DNA from: Actinomycetota bacterium
GTDB taxonomy: Bacteria; Actinomycetota; Thermoleophilia; Gaiellales; Gaiellaceae
DNA length: 10,171 nucleotides
Direction of reading: 5' to 3'
Assembly: GCA_005885565.1 (NCBI GenBank)
Contig: VAXK01000256.1
Location: forward strand, 1 to 10,171
Under the pieces are notes generated by a model. It made no database searches and was not told the origin of the DNA. It saw only the letters and a program-made list of their open reading frames with translations. Position 1 is the stretch's first letter; each line of letters begins with the position of its first letter. Positions 1 to 6,884 of the stretch are shown here, in pieces. A program made the position numbers and the translations under genes.

Positions 1-712
1 TGCGGAAACCGGCCGCCTTCAGCTCGCGCTTGAGATCCGTGTCGCGCTCCTCGTAGCGCCGCTCCAGCCGTGCATGGAGGACGACGTGCGTGAGCGCCCC
101 GCGCCGCAGCCGGTCGCGGAAGGAGAGGACGTTGCGGAGCTCCTGCGGCGAGATCCCGTCGATCGAGCCACGCAGCCACGGCTGGAACGGCACGCCCTTC
201 CAGGCCTCGAGCAGGAGCGGATAGAGGAAGAGCATGCAGAACTGCCGGTAGCCGGCCCAGGGCTCGCCCTCGCGGAGCGGCTCGAACGAGCCCACGTCGA
301 CGAACACCGGCCGCGCGCCGCGGAACTGGACGTTGTACGGCGACGAGTCCTTCAGCTGGAGGCCAGCCTCGACCGCGCGCCGGACGAGCTCGAGCTGGAG
401 GAGCGCGGCGTCGCGGAGCATCCCGAAGCTCCACTCGTACGGATAGGAGACGAACGGGACGACGTCGTGCTCGAGGACTCCCGCGACGCCGTCGTGAAGG
501 CCGGGCAGCGCCGACACGTCGCCCGCCTCGCGCGTGCCGACGAGCTTCCCCTCCCGGACGAGCTCCGCGAAGAGCGGCGACGCGGAAAATGCGCGCCAGT
601 CGGCCAGGCCACGCTCGCTGAGGAGGCGCAGGATGCGCCCGTGAGTGCGGAAGACGCGGCTGTCCGGATCGCGAAAGGAGCCCGGCTCGAGGGCCGCGCT
701 CGTGACGTCCAC
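1..712 (-). CDS. NoeA-like SAM-dependent methyltransferase family protein, N-terminal part (cut by left edge)
   Basis: The reverse strand reads open for 237 codons from a GTG at 712 down to the window edge. The protein carries the strongly conserved N-terminal half I associate with the NoeA-like (nodulation protein) methyltransferase family: EPGSFRDPDSRVFR (about 9-22), YPYEWSFGMLRDAALLQLEL (90-109), LKDSSPYNVQFRGARPVFVDV (120-140) and QPWLRGSIDGIS (178-189). The SAM-binding domain is expected in the missing C-terminal half, so methyltransferase activity is inferred from the family only. The first two residues of the family core follow the start closely, which favours GTG 712. A TTG at 721 is an alternative. 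No good ribosome binding site precedes either, and the start lies 22 bp after the stop of the small membrane protein gene, so translation may be coupled. Related genes often sit in polysaccharide or envelope loci; the substrate here is unknown. Confidence 0.8.
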   Translation of the reverse strand, partial: MDVTSAALEPGSFRDPDSRVFRTHGRILRLLSERGLADWRAFSASPLFAELVREGKLVGTREAGDVSALPGLHDGVAGVLEHDVVPFVSYPYEWSFGMLRDAALLQLELVRRAVEAGLQLKDSSPYNVQFRGARPVFVDVGSFEPLREGEPWAGYRQFCMLFLYPLLLEAWKGVPFQPWLRGSIDGISPQELRNVLSFRDRLRRGALTHVVLHARLERRYEERDTDLKRELKAAGFR

Positions 713-734
713 CTCGGTCAAGCCCGCCGACGCG

Positions 735-902
735 TCAGCCGGTGGAGCCTTCGTCCTCCGGCTTGCCGATGTGGAGGAACCGGCGCAGACGCCGCCAGTA
801 CACCTTCGCCATCACGCCCGCCGCGGCCACGCCGCCGACGATCGCCTGGAGCAGGAGGCTCCCGCTGCCGGCGTCGATGTAGGAAAGATTCGGATCGGTC
901 AC
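735..902 (-). CDS. Small membrane protein, 55 residues, with D-x-GSGSLLLQ motif
   Basis: A 55-codon frame on the reverse strand starts at GTG 902 and stops at TGA 735-737. The protein opens SYIDAGSGSLLLQAIVGG (residues 7-24). One hydrophobic helix follows at about 15-35, then a basic, aromatic patch (YWRRLRRF, 35-42) and an acidic tail (GKPEDEGSTG). This matches a small conserved membrane protein I know from many bacteria, with a hallmark SYLDPGSGSLLxQ start and a KxYWRR sequence after the helix. Here the usual Pro of DPGSGS is Ala. The basic patch predicts the C-terminus on the cytoplasmic side. It is probably the first gene of a two-gene unit with the NoeA-like gene, which begins 22 bp later. 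The start has only a weak GGA upstream, and no other in-frame start was found. The function is unknown; a role in envelope glycan assembly is only suggested by context. Confidence 0.72.
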   Translation of the reverse strand: MTDPNLSYIDAGSGSLLLQAIVGGVAAAGVMAKVYWRRLRRFLHIGKPEDEGSTG

Positions 903-926
903 GAGCTCGCGTCCAAGTGGTGACGG

Positions 927-955
927 ACCGTACCGACGAGCCGCGGGACGCGCAA
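927..955 (-). promoter_or_regulatory. Tentative promoter for the minus-strand pair
   Basis: In the 96-bp divergent gap (903-998), the reverse strand has TTGCGC (950-955), a 17-bp spacer, then TACGGT (927-932). These match the sigma-70 -35 and -10 consensus at 4 and 3 of 6 positions. The expected transcript start would be about 20 nt before the GTG at 902. The match is weak and could be chance. I see no comparable promoter for the divergent AraC-type gene on the plus strand, although its promoter should also lie in this gap. Confidence 0.25.
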
Positions 956-998
956 GGCCGCGCCGTCCGAATCGGCCTCCTGAGCGTCATACCTACCG

Positions 999-1769
999 GT
1001 GAGCGCTGTCGCCGTCTCGGAAGGCACGACCCGGCAGGCGTCGATCGACGCGGGGCCGTTCCGGGTCAGCGAGGTCGTCTTCCCGCCCGGCCTTCGGCTT
1101 CCTTGGCACGCGCATCCCCACGGCTGCGTGGCGGTGGTCGTCGACGGTGTCGTCGGGAAGCGGTTCAGGCGGCTCGAGGCCGACGCAGGCGCGGGCGCGC
1201 TGATCTCGATGCCGCCGGAGGAGCCGCACGAGGATCGGTTCGGCCGGGCGGGAGCGGCGATCGTCGTCGTCGAGGCCGAGGAGGGCGTCGCCCCCGGCGT
1301 GTCGTGCACCGCCGACGGCGGCGGCGCGCTCGTCGCTCTCCGCATCCGCCGGGAGCTCGCGGCGCCGGATGCGTTCACGCCGCTGGCGGTCGAGGGCCTC
1401 GCCCTGGAGCTTCTGGCGCTCGCAGGCCGGAGTCGCGTCCCGCCGCGGCCGGAGCTCTGGGTCGAGCGGGTCCGCGTGCCGGTGCGCGAGCGGATCCGCG
1501 ACCCGATCGAGCCGCGCCGGCTCGCGGCGGAGATCGGCGTCCATCCCGCCCACCTCGCCCGCGCCTTCCGGGCGCGCTACGGCGAGACCCTCGGCGAGTA
1601 CGTCCGCCGGCTCCGGCTCGAGTGGGCGGCCGGGGAGATGATCGCGACGGACAAGCCGCTCGCGTTCCTCGCCGTCGAGGCCGGGTTCTGCGACCAGAGC
1701 CACTTCACGCGCGCGTTCAAGCGGCAGTTCGGCACCACCCCGGCGCGGTTCCGAGCGACGCAACTCTGA
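999..1769 (+). CDS. AraC-family transcriptional regulator with N-terminal cupin domain
   Basis: This 256-residue protein is a standard AraC-type activator in length and layout. The N-terminal part (about 20-100) looks like a small cupin/AraC sensor barrel, with PWHAHPHGCVAVVVDG (35-50) and the PPEEPHEDR turn (72-80). The C-terminal part has the two helix-turn-helix units: the first at about 172-195 (RRLAAEIGVHPAHLARAFRA) and the second at about 219-245, ending in the family signature SHFTRAFKRQFGTTPARFR. The start is GTG 999, the first possible start in this frame. No Shine-Dalgarno sequence is visible, so the message may be leaderless. It is transcribed divergently from the small membrane protein and methyltransferase genes, a common arrangement for a regulator and its target. 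The ligand cannot be told from the sequence, and the downstream secreted-protein gene is an equally possible target. Confidence 0.92.
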   Translation: MSAVAVSEGTTRQASIDAGPFRVSEVVFPPGLRLPWHAHPHGCVAVVVDGVVGKRFRRLEADAGAGALISMPPEEPHEDRFGRAGAAIVVVEAEEGVAPGVSCTADGGGALVALRIRRELAAPDAFTPLAVEGLALELLALAGRSRVPPRPELWVERVRVPVRERIRDPIEPRRLAAEIGVHPAHLARAFRARYGETLGEYVRRLRLEWAAGEMIATDKPLAFLAVEAGFCDQSHFTRAFKRQFGTTPARFRATQL

Positions 1770-1792
1770 TTCCAGCGGCCGGGGACGCGTTC

Positions 1793-1821
1793 AAGACATA
1801 GGCGCGGCCGGCTCCTACGGT
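1793..1821 (+). promoter_or_regulatory. Tentative promoter for the secreted-protein gene
   Basis: AAGACA (1793-1798) and TACGGT (1816-1821) are spaced by 17 bp. They match the -35 and -10 consensus at 4 and 3 of 6 positions. The predicted transcript would start near 1828 and give a leader of about 20 nt containing the ribosome binding site. The -10 hexamer is the same as the one proposed for the minus-strand pair, which is mild support only. Confidence 0.25.
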
Positions 1822-1847
1822 GGGGCGGTCGACTCGGGAGGAGAGCT

Positions 1848-2351
1848 GTGAAGCGCATCGTTCTGCTGACCGTTCTCGCCGGCCTCGTCGCGGCCGGCAC
1901 GGCGCTGGCCGGCGCAAACGGCCCGTCGGCGACGGGCGGAAGCCATCTCGTCGCGCATGACGTGTTCGGGCTCCAGACGCTCGAGCTCCAGGACTTCGGC
2001 TTCAACGCGACGCTGAAGGACGTCGGGAGCGCGGACGGCTGGTTCAACTACCGCGACGTCGAGGACGGCACGCCGTTCTCGGCCGACGGGCCCGTCACGT
2101 GCCTCACGGTGATCGGCCGGGACGCCTGGATCGGCGGCGTGATCCGGAAGTCGAACGATCCGACCGTCGAAGGGCTCGGCGCGTGGTGGCACGTCACCGA
2201 CAACGGGGAGGGCGCGAACGACCCGCCCGACGTCACGACGTTCCTCGGAATCGGCTCGCTCGCGGCGACGCAGGCGTTCTGCGACAACCACCCGGCGTAC
2301 CGCTTCCCCTTCGCGATCGACGGCGGCAACATCCAGGTGCCTCCCAGCTAA
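1848..2351 (+). CDS. Secreted protein of unknown function, 167 residues
   Basis: The start is GTG 1848, supported by a strong ribosome binding site (GGAGGAG, 1837-1843). The protein begins with a textbook signal peptide: MKR, a hydrophobic core, and an AxA site (TALA) with likely cleavage after about residue 21. The mature part of about 146 residues is rich in Gly, Asp, Phe and Trp and reads like an all-beta domain. It includes FGFNATLKDVGSADGWFNY (50-68), a segment around GPVTCLTVIGRDAWIGG (81-97) and WWHVTDNGEG (113-122). Two cysteines (85 and 145) could form a disulfide after export. The pattern of a broad beta-strand, then VTCL and a glycine-rich strand, is shared by many small exported proteins of Thermoleophilia-type genomes that have no assigned function. 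The next gene begins 32 bp after its stop, so the two may be co-transcribed. Confidence 0.85.
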   Translation: MKRIVLLTVLAGLVAAGTALAGANGPSATGGSHLVAHDVFGLQTLELQDFGFNATLKDVGSADGWFNYRDVEDGTPFSADGPVTCLTVIGRDAWIGGVIRKSNDPTVEGLGAWWHVTDNGEGANDPPDVTTFLGIGSLAATQAFCDNHPAYRFPFAIDGGNIQVPPS

Positions 2352-2383
2352 AGGTCGTCCGCTCCCGAGTCGATTCGCGACCC

Positions 2384-4564
2384 GTGGAGCAAGCCCAGAC
2401 CTCCGTCCGGGTCGCCGGCTCGGCGACCCTGGCGCTCTTCGGCTCCGCGATCTTCGTCGCGGCCGGGCTCGTCTTCCTGCTCGAGCCGATGGTCGGGAAG
2501 ATGCTGCTGCCGCTCCTCGGCGGCGCCGCGGCGGTGTGGCTCGTCACGCTCGTCTTCTTCCAGGCCGTGCTGCTCGCAGGCTACGCCTTCGCGCACGTCT
2601 CGATCCGCGTGCTCGGCCTGCGCCGCCAGACCGTCGCGCAGCTTCTCCTCGTCCTCCTCCCGCTTCCGTTCCTGCCGGTCGCGCTGCCGGCGAACGCCTC
2701 GCCGCCCGCCGGAAGCCCGACGCTCTGGCTGCTCGGCCTGCTCGCCGTCACGGCCGGGCTGCCGTTCTTCGTCGTCACGACCGCGAGCCCGGTGCTCCAG
2801 CGCTGGTTCTCCGCCTCCGGGGACCCGTCGGCCGCGGACCCGTACTTCCTCTACGCGGCCGGGAACGCCGGAAGCCTCCTCGCCCTGCTCGCGTATCCGT
2901 TCGTCATCGAGCCGCGGCTGACGCTCGCCGCGCAGGCGCAGCTCTGGGCGGCCGGCTACGGACTCTTCGTCGTCCTGCTCGGGCTCAGCGCGCGGCGCGT
3001 GCTCGCGGGCGACGTCGTCGCCGAGATGCGCGCCGCACCCACCTCGCCGGCGCTCTCGACCCGGACACGTCTCCGCTGGATCGCGATGGCGGCGGTGCCG
3101 TCGAGCCTCATGCTCGGGACGACGAGCTACCTCTCGACGGACATCGCCTCGGTGCCGCTGGTCTGGATCGTCCCGCTCGCGCTCTACCTGCTCTCGTTCG
3201 TCGTCGCGTTCGCCCGCCGCCAGCCGGTCTCGCTACGGACGATCAGCGTGCTCGCGGCGGTGTCCGCCCTCGCGGCCGCGGCGTCGATCCTGCGCGTCGT
3301 CCCGCTCCCGGTGCCCGCGCTCGTCGGCGTGCACGCGGCGAACCTCTTCCTGCTCGCGCTGCTCGTGCACCGCCGTCTCGCCGAGGAGCGGCCGGCGGTC
3401 GACCGGCTGACGGAGTTCTACCTCCTGCTCTCGCTTGGCGGCGTCCTGGGCGGGATCTTCAACGCGCTGCTGGCGCCGAGGCTCTTCTCGACGATCCTCG
3501 AGTACCCGCTCGTGATCGCGCTCGCGCTGCTCCTCCGGCCCGGACGCGGCGCCGGCCTCCGCTCCGCGCCCGTCGCGCTCCTCCCTGCGCTCCTCGTCCT
3601 CGTCGCGCTCGGAGGCCTCTCCTCGGCGGGCCTCGCCGGAGCGACCGCCGTCCGGCTCGTCCTCGGCGCGGGGATCGCCGTGCTCCTCGTCTTCCTCGGC
3701 CGGCGGACGCAGCTCGCGGTCGGCCTGGCCGCGCTGCTCTTCCTGATCACGCTCGCGCAGTCGTCGCTCCACACCGAGCGCACGTTCTACGGCGTCCTCC
3801 GCGTCGTCGAGGGCCCACGCCATCAGCACGTCTTCGTCCACGGGACGACGATCCACGGGATCGAGAGCTTCGCGCCCGGCCGGCTCGACGTGCCGCTCAG
3901 CTACTACTCGCGCCGGGGCCCGATCGGACAGGTCTTCGAGGAGCTCGGCCCGCGCCTGCACACGGTCGGCGCCGTCGGGCTCGGGAGCGGCGCGCTCGCC
4001 GCCTACGGCCGTCCCGGCGACCGCTACACCTTCTACGAGCTCGACCCGGCCGTCGCCCGCATCGCGTCGAACCCGCGCTGGTTCACGTACCTGAGGGATT
4101 CGCGCGCGGCCGTCGAGATCGTGATCGGCGACGGGCGCCTGAAGCTCGCCGCCGCCCCGGACCATGCCTACGACCTCGTCGTCCTCGACGCCTTCAGCTC
4201 CGACTCCGTCCCGGTTCACCTGCTGACCCGGGAGTCGGTCGAGCTCTACCTGCGCAAGCTGCGACCGGACGGGCTCGTCGCGTTCCACGTCACGAACCGC
4301 TACCTCGACCTCGAGCCGGTGGTGGCGGGCGTCGCCCGCAGCCTCGGCCTCGTCGGGCTGACGCAGAACCACCACGCCTCCGCCGCCGAGGAGCGCGCCG
4401 GTGCGCGGTCGTCACATTGGATCGTGGTCGCGCGCACACGCCGCGCGCTCGGCCCGCTCGTCCGCGACCGCCGGTGGCACCCGCTCGAGAGCCGCCCCGG
4501 CCTGCCGGTCTGGACGGACCAGTTCTCGAATATCCTCGACGTCGTCTCCTTCACGCAAAGCTAA
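2384..4564 (+). CDS. Fused membrane / spermidine-synthase-like protein
   Basis: This 726-residue protein has two parts. Residues about 12-460 contain many hydrophobic segments, as in the transporter-like half of proteins annotated as fused MFS/spermidine synthase. Residues about 470-726 form a soluble spermidine-synthase-like methyltransferase fold. Visible motifs are RTFYGVLRVVEG, HGTTIHGIESF, PLSYYSRRGPIGQ, the nucleotide loop GLGSG (532-536), ELD (552-554), GDGR (582-585) and DAFSSDSVPVHLLT (602-615). The loops match the polyamine synthase fold, but DAFSSD replaces the usual D-[ST]-x-D-P block, so ordinary spermidine synthesis should not be assumed. GTG 2384 is the only start codon between the preceding stop and the first hydrophobic segment; the frame stays open upstream, but that stretch overlaps the secreted-protein gene. 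No clear ribosome binding site is present, which fits coupling to the preceding gene. Confidence 0.85.
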   Translation: MEQAQTSVRVAGSATLALFGSAIFVAAGLVFLLEPMVGKMLLPLLGGAAAVWLVTLVFFQAVLLAGYAFAHVSIRVLGLRRQTVAQLLLVLLPLPFLPVALPANASPPAGSPTLWLLGLLAVTAGLPFFVVTTASPVLQRWFSASGDPSAADPYFLYAAGNAGSLLALLAYPFVIEPRLTLAAQAQLWAAGYGLFVVLLGLSARRVLAGDVVAEMRAAPTSPALSTRTRLRWIAMAAVPSSLMLGTTSYLSTDIASVPLVWIVPLALYLLSFVVAFARRQPVSLRTISVLAAVSALAAAASILRVVPLPVPALVGVHAANLFLLALLVHRRLAEERPAVDRLTEFYLLLSLGGVLGGIFNALLAPRLFSTILEYPLVIALALLLRPGRGAGLRSAPVALLPALLVLVALGGLSSAGLAGATAVRLVLGAGIAVLLVFLGRRTQLAVGLAALLFLITLAQSSLHTERTFYGVLRVVEGPRHQHVFVHGTTIHGIESFAPGRLDVPLSYYSRRGPIGQVFEELGPRLHTVGAVGLGSGALAAYGRPGDRYTFYELDPAVARIASNPRWFTYLRDSRAAVEIVIGDGRLKLAAAPDHAYDLVVLDAFSSDSVPVHLLTRESVELYLRKLRPDGLVAFHVTNRYLDLEPVVAGVARSLGLVGLTQNHHASAAEERAGARSSHWIVVARTRRALGPLVRDRRWHPLESRPGLPVWTDQFSNILDVVSFTQS

Positions 4565-4571
4565 CCCGCCT

Positions 4572-4587
4572 CTTAGACGCTCCTTAG
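4572..4587 (+). promoter_or_regulatory. CTTAG direct repeat, 11-bp period (possible response-regulator site)
   Basis: CTTAG occurs at 4572-4576 and again at 4583-4587, so the copies are 11 bp apart, start to start. They lie 25-41 bp upstream of the peptidase GTG. CTTAG is rare in DNA of this composition and I found no other copy in the window. Same-orientation repeats one helical turn apart are the usual form of OmpR/PhoB-type response-regulator sites. No such regulator is encoded nearby, so the assignment is inference. Confidence 0.35.
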
Positions 4588-4612
4588 GGACGACTGCGAC
4601 CCTCACCGACTC

Positions 4613-5615
4613 GTGCTGGCCACCCTCGCCGCCACCGCCACCCTCGCCGTGCAGCGGCCGGTGCTCGCGAGCCCGAGCAGGGCGGCGATCGCGACCGCAC
4701 GGCAGGTAATCCCGGACTCGACGCTGCGAGCCGCGAAGGCGCGCCGGATCCTCTCGCTCGGCTCCTACTGGGGCGGCAAGTACTCGACCGCCACCGGGGA
4801 GCTCGTCACCGTGTACGTGTCGGACGCGTACCCGCAGGACCCGGCCATCGCGCAGCGCTGGGCAGACTTCCTCGACTCGCTCGTCCACGGCTCCGAGCTC
4901 TCGCAGGTCACCGCCTACCTCGCGCCGCTCGACGAGGTGCAGTCCATCTGCGGCATCGAGGCGCTCGCCTGCTACAGCCCGAACGAATCGCTCCTCGTCG
5001 CGCCCGGCGACGCTCCGACGAGCGACATCTCGGCCGAGGCGGTCGTGACCCACGAGTACGGCCACCACGTCGCCGCCCACCGCTCGAACCCCCCCTGGCC
5101 CGCCGTCGACTACGGCACGAAGCGCTGGGCCTCCTACAACCAGGTCTGCAGCAAGACCCGCGCCGGCCGGCTCTACCCGGGCGCCGAGTCGCTCCCGCAC
5201 TACACGCTCAACCCAGGCGAGGCGGCTCGCCGAGACAGCCTGGGACATCGTCGACCAGAGCCTTTACCCGACCTCGCAGTCGCTCTCGCTCCTCGAGCAG
5301 GACGTGTCGAGCCCGTGGACGAAGCCGACCCTCACCGCGTATCGCGGCTCGGTTCGCGCCAGCGCGCGGAGCCGCACGTTCAGCATCGTTACGGCGCTCG
5401 ACGGCTCACTCCGGCTCGACCTGCGCGCGTCGTCGGGCGTGCGGCTCGGCTTCCGCGTGACCGTGCCTTCCGGCAGGGCCGTCGCCACCCGGACGGTCGC
5501 CGCGGCCCACGACAACGTCGTCGCGACGACGATCTGCGGCCAGCGCAGCTACCGCGTCCGCGTCTCGCGCCTCCGCGGCGCAGGCGCCTTCACCCTCTCC
5601 GTCACGAAGCCGTAA
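4613..5615 (+). pseudogene. Secreted HExxH metallopeptidase-like gene, frameshifted near 5222-5226
   Basis: The first frame starts at GTG 4613 with a short signal-peptide-like sequence (MLATLAATATLAVQ, LAS near 18-20). It runs through an exported-looking domain to the zinc-peptidase motif HEYGH (147-151, within VTHEYGHHVAAH) and LNPGEA (199-204). In that frame the sequence then turns into an Arg/Pro-rich nonsense reading. The sensible protein continues one base later from 5226 as LAETAWDIVDQSLYP and ends at TAA 5613-5615. Ignoring one G around 5222-5225 restores NPGEALAETAW and a protein of about 333 residues. NPGEA[FL]AE is the expected downstream Glu motif that would supply the third zinc ligand. 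The C-terminal 100 residues look like a beta-sandwich accessory domain (SRTFSIVTALDGSLRLDLRA). The cause may be a true mutation or a sequencing error in GGCGGC. No ribosome binding site is visible before the GTG. Substrate unknown. Confidence 0.75.
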
Positions 5616-5626
5616 CGAAAGCGAAT

Positions 5627-5649
5627 CGGAAGGCGCACGAGCCCTTCCG
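5627..5649 (+). terminator. Small hairpin after the peptidase gene (weak terminator candidate)
   Basis: CGGAAGG (5627-5633) and CCTTCCG (5643-5649) can form a perfect 7-bp stem with a 9-nt loop, starting 11 bp after the peptidase stop. No T run follows on the plus strand, so an intrinsic terminator is doubtful. It may instead mark the 3' end of the message. Confidence 0.3.
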
Positions 5650-5702
5650 CCCGGCGCGCGCCGCAGCTACCCCTGACGGCGCCAACGACGGAAGGAGTGA
5701 GT

Positions 5703-6875
5703 GTGAGGACGTGCTTCAGACGGAGCAGAGTGCGGCTGCTCGCGGCGGCCGTTGCAGCGGCCGCGATCGGAGGCGGGGCGCTCGTCGCGGCGGCTGCATC
5801 CCGCAACGACGTCTCGCCGACGGTGATCAAGGCGTGCGCAAACCGCTCGAACGGCAAGCTGCGGCTCGCCAACCTCGCCGGAAGCTGCAAGCCCGGCGAG
5901 CGACCGATCTCCTGGAACGCGCAGGGACCCGCAGGGCCTCCCGGCCCGGCGGGCGCGCCCGGTCCGGCAGGACCGCACGGCGCGACGGGACCCGCAGGAC
6001 CCGCAGGGCTCGCCGGACCCGCGGGGCTCGCCGGACCCGCAGGCCCGGCAGGTGCGGCAGGCGCCGCCGGCCCGGCGGGCGCGAAGGGCCCGACCGGTCC
6101 GGCAGGCCAGGCCGGCCCCGCGGGAGCCACCGGCCATCCCGGACCGACGGGAGCGCAGGGACCCGCCGGCGCGGCCGGAGCGAAGGGTGCGACCGGGGCG
6201 AGAGGGCCGACCGGCCCGAAGGGCGATCCCGGCTCGGGCCTGACGTCGATCGCGCAACTGAGCGGCGTCGCGTGCACCGCCGGCACGGCCGCAGGCACGA
6301 TCGCCGTGAGCTACGACGCCTCCAACCACGTCGTCCTGACCTGCGTCGCGACCGGCGGAGGCGGCGGAGGCGGATCGGCGACGCTCGTGATCAACGAGCT
6401 CATGACCGGCACGACGGGCGCTGCGAGCAACGAGCTCGTCGAGATCGCGAACCTCGGCACGGCGGCCGCCGACGTGAGCGGGTTCAAGCTCGTCTATCGC
6501 TCCGCGACCGGGACGAGTGACGTCTCCCTGGCGACGATCCCGTCCGGGACGACGATCCCCGCGGGCGGCTACTACCTCTTCGGAGGCAGCGCCTACGCGG
6601 AAACCCCGGCCCCGGACCAGTCGTTCTCGACCGGCATCGCCGCGACCGGCGGCGGCGTCGGCCTGCGGAACGCCGACGGCACGCTCGTCGACTCGGTCGG
6701 CTACGGCTCGGCGACGACGAACGCGTTCGTCGAGGGAACGCCGACGGCGGCTCCGGCCACGACGGCGGCTCCGGGCACGAGCGCGGCACGGCTCCCGAAC
6801 GGCCACGACACGAACGACAACTCGGCCGACTTCGGCGCGGCCACACCGCCGACGCCGAAGGCGTCCAACTCCTAG
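5703..6875 (+). CDS. Secreted collagen-like protein with C-terminal lamin-tail domain
   Basis: This 390-residue protein has four parts. Residues 1-33 are a basic N-terminus and an Ala-rich hydrophobic segment, a signal peptide or anchor. Residues 34-74 hold a short two-cysteine module (C45, C62; IKACANRSNGKLRL, CKPGERPISWN) commonly seen before collagen repeats in actinobacterial proteins. Residues 75-176 are 34 uninterrupted Gly-X-Y triplets, mostly GPA, GAA and GPT. Residues 180-217 form another two-cysteine module (C191, C214), followed by seven glycines (218-224). Residues 227 to about 375 match a lamin-tail domain: LVINELMTG, NELVEIANLG, GFKLVYRS, TIPAGGYYLFGG, VGLRNADGTLVDSVGYG. The start was set at GTG 5703 because GGAAGGAG (5690-5697) is then 5 nt upstream; GTG 5697 would overlap that site. 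It probably forms a trimeric stalk presenting the lamin-tail domain outside the cell. Confidence 0.9.
   Translation: MRTCFRRSRVRLLAAAVAAAAIGGGALVAAAASRNDVSPTVIKACANRSNGKLRLANLAGSCKPGERPISWNAQGPAGPPGPAGAPGPAGPHGATGPAGPAGLAGPAGLAGPAGPAGAAGAAGPAGAKGPTGPAGQAGPAGATGHPGPTGAQGPAGAAGAKGATGARGPTGPKGDPGSGLTSIAQLSGVACTAGTAAGTIAVSYDASNHVVLTCVATGGGGGGGSATLVINELMTGTTGAASNELVEIANLGTAAADVSGFKLVYRSATGTSDVSLATIPSGTTIPAGGYYLFGGSAYAETPAPDQSFSTGIAATGGGVGLRNADGTLVDSVGYGSATTNAFVEGTPTAAPATTAAPGTSAARLPNGHDTNDNSADFGAATPPTPKASNS
5925..6230 (+). repeat. Collagen Gly-X-Y coding repeat, 34 triplets
   Basis: Each 9-bp unit begins with a Gly codon and the series is unbroken. Proline is frequent in the X position (GPA, GPT, GPP, GPK), alanine and threonine in Y. 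Charged triplets (GAK, GAR, GPK, GDP) are concentrated in the second half. Histidine appears twice (GPH, GHP). The DNA reuses near-identical pieces such as GGACCCGCAG, consistent with growth by slippage or unequal exchange. Confidence 0.95.
6006..6041 (+). repeat. 18-bp tandem duplication inside the collagen repeat
   Basis: GGGCTCGCCGGACCCGCG (6006-6023) is followed directly by a copy differing only in its last base (6024-6041). Each copy encodes Gly-Leu-Ala-Gly-Pro-Ala. The near-identity at third codon positions points to a recent in-frame duplication. Confidence 0.85.
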
Positions 6876-6884
6876 AGCAGGATC

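Noticed and set aside
74..1801. A 575-codon plus-strand frame across the left end
   Set aside because: It runs opposite the NoeA-like gene and the small membrane protein gene and then out of frame through the AraC-type gene, with Arg/Pro-rich composition. The real genes explain all of this DNA.
3233..4375. A 380-codon minus-strand frame within the spermidine-synthase-like gene
   Set aside because: Highly charged, repetitive Glu/Arg composition and no recognisable motif; it is the complement of a conserved protein-coding gene.
5925..6230. The collagen repeat as a possible CRISPR or regulatory repeat array
   Set aside because: The units are 9 bp in phase with Gly codons and there are no spacers. 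It is coding sequence.
5226..6520. Continuation of the peptidase frame into the collagen-like gene, as if one 635-residue fusion
   Set aside because: After 5225 the frame reads as Arg/Pro/Gly-rich noise and overlaps two better-supported frames. A frameshift is the simpler reading.
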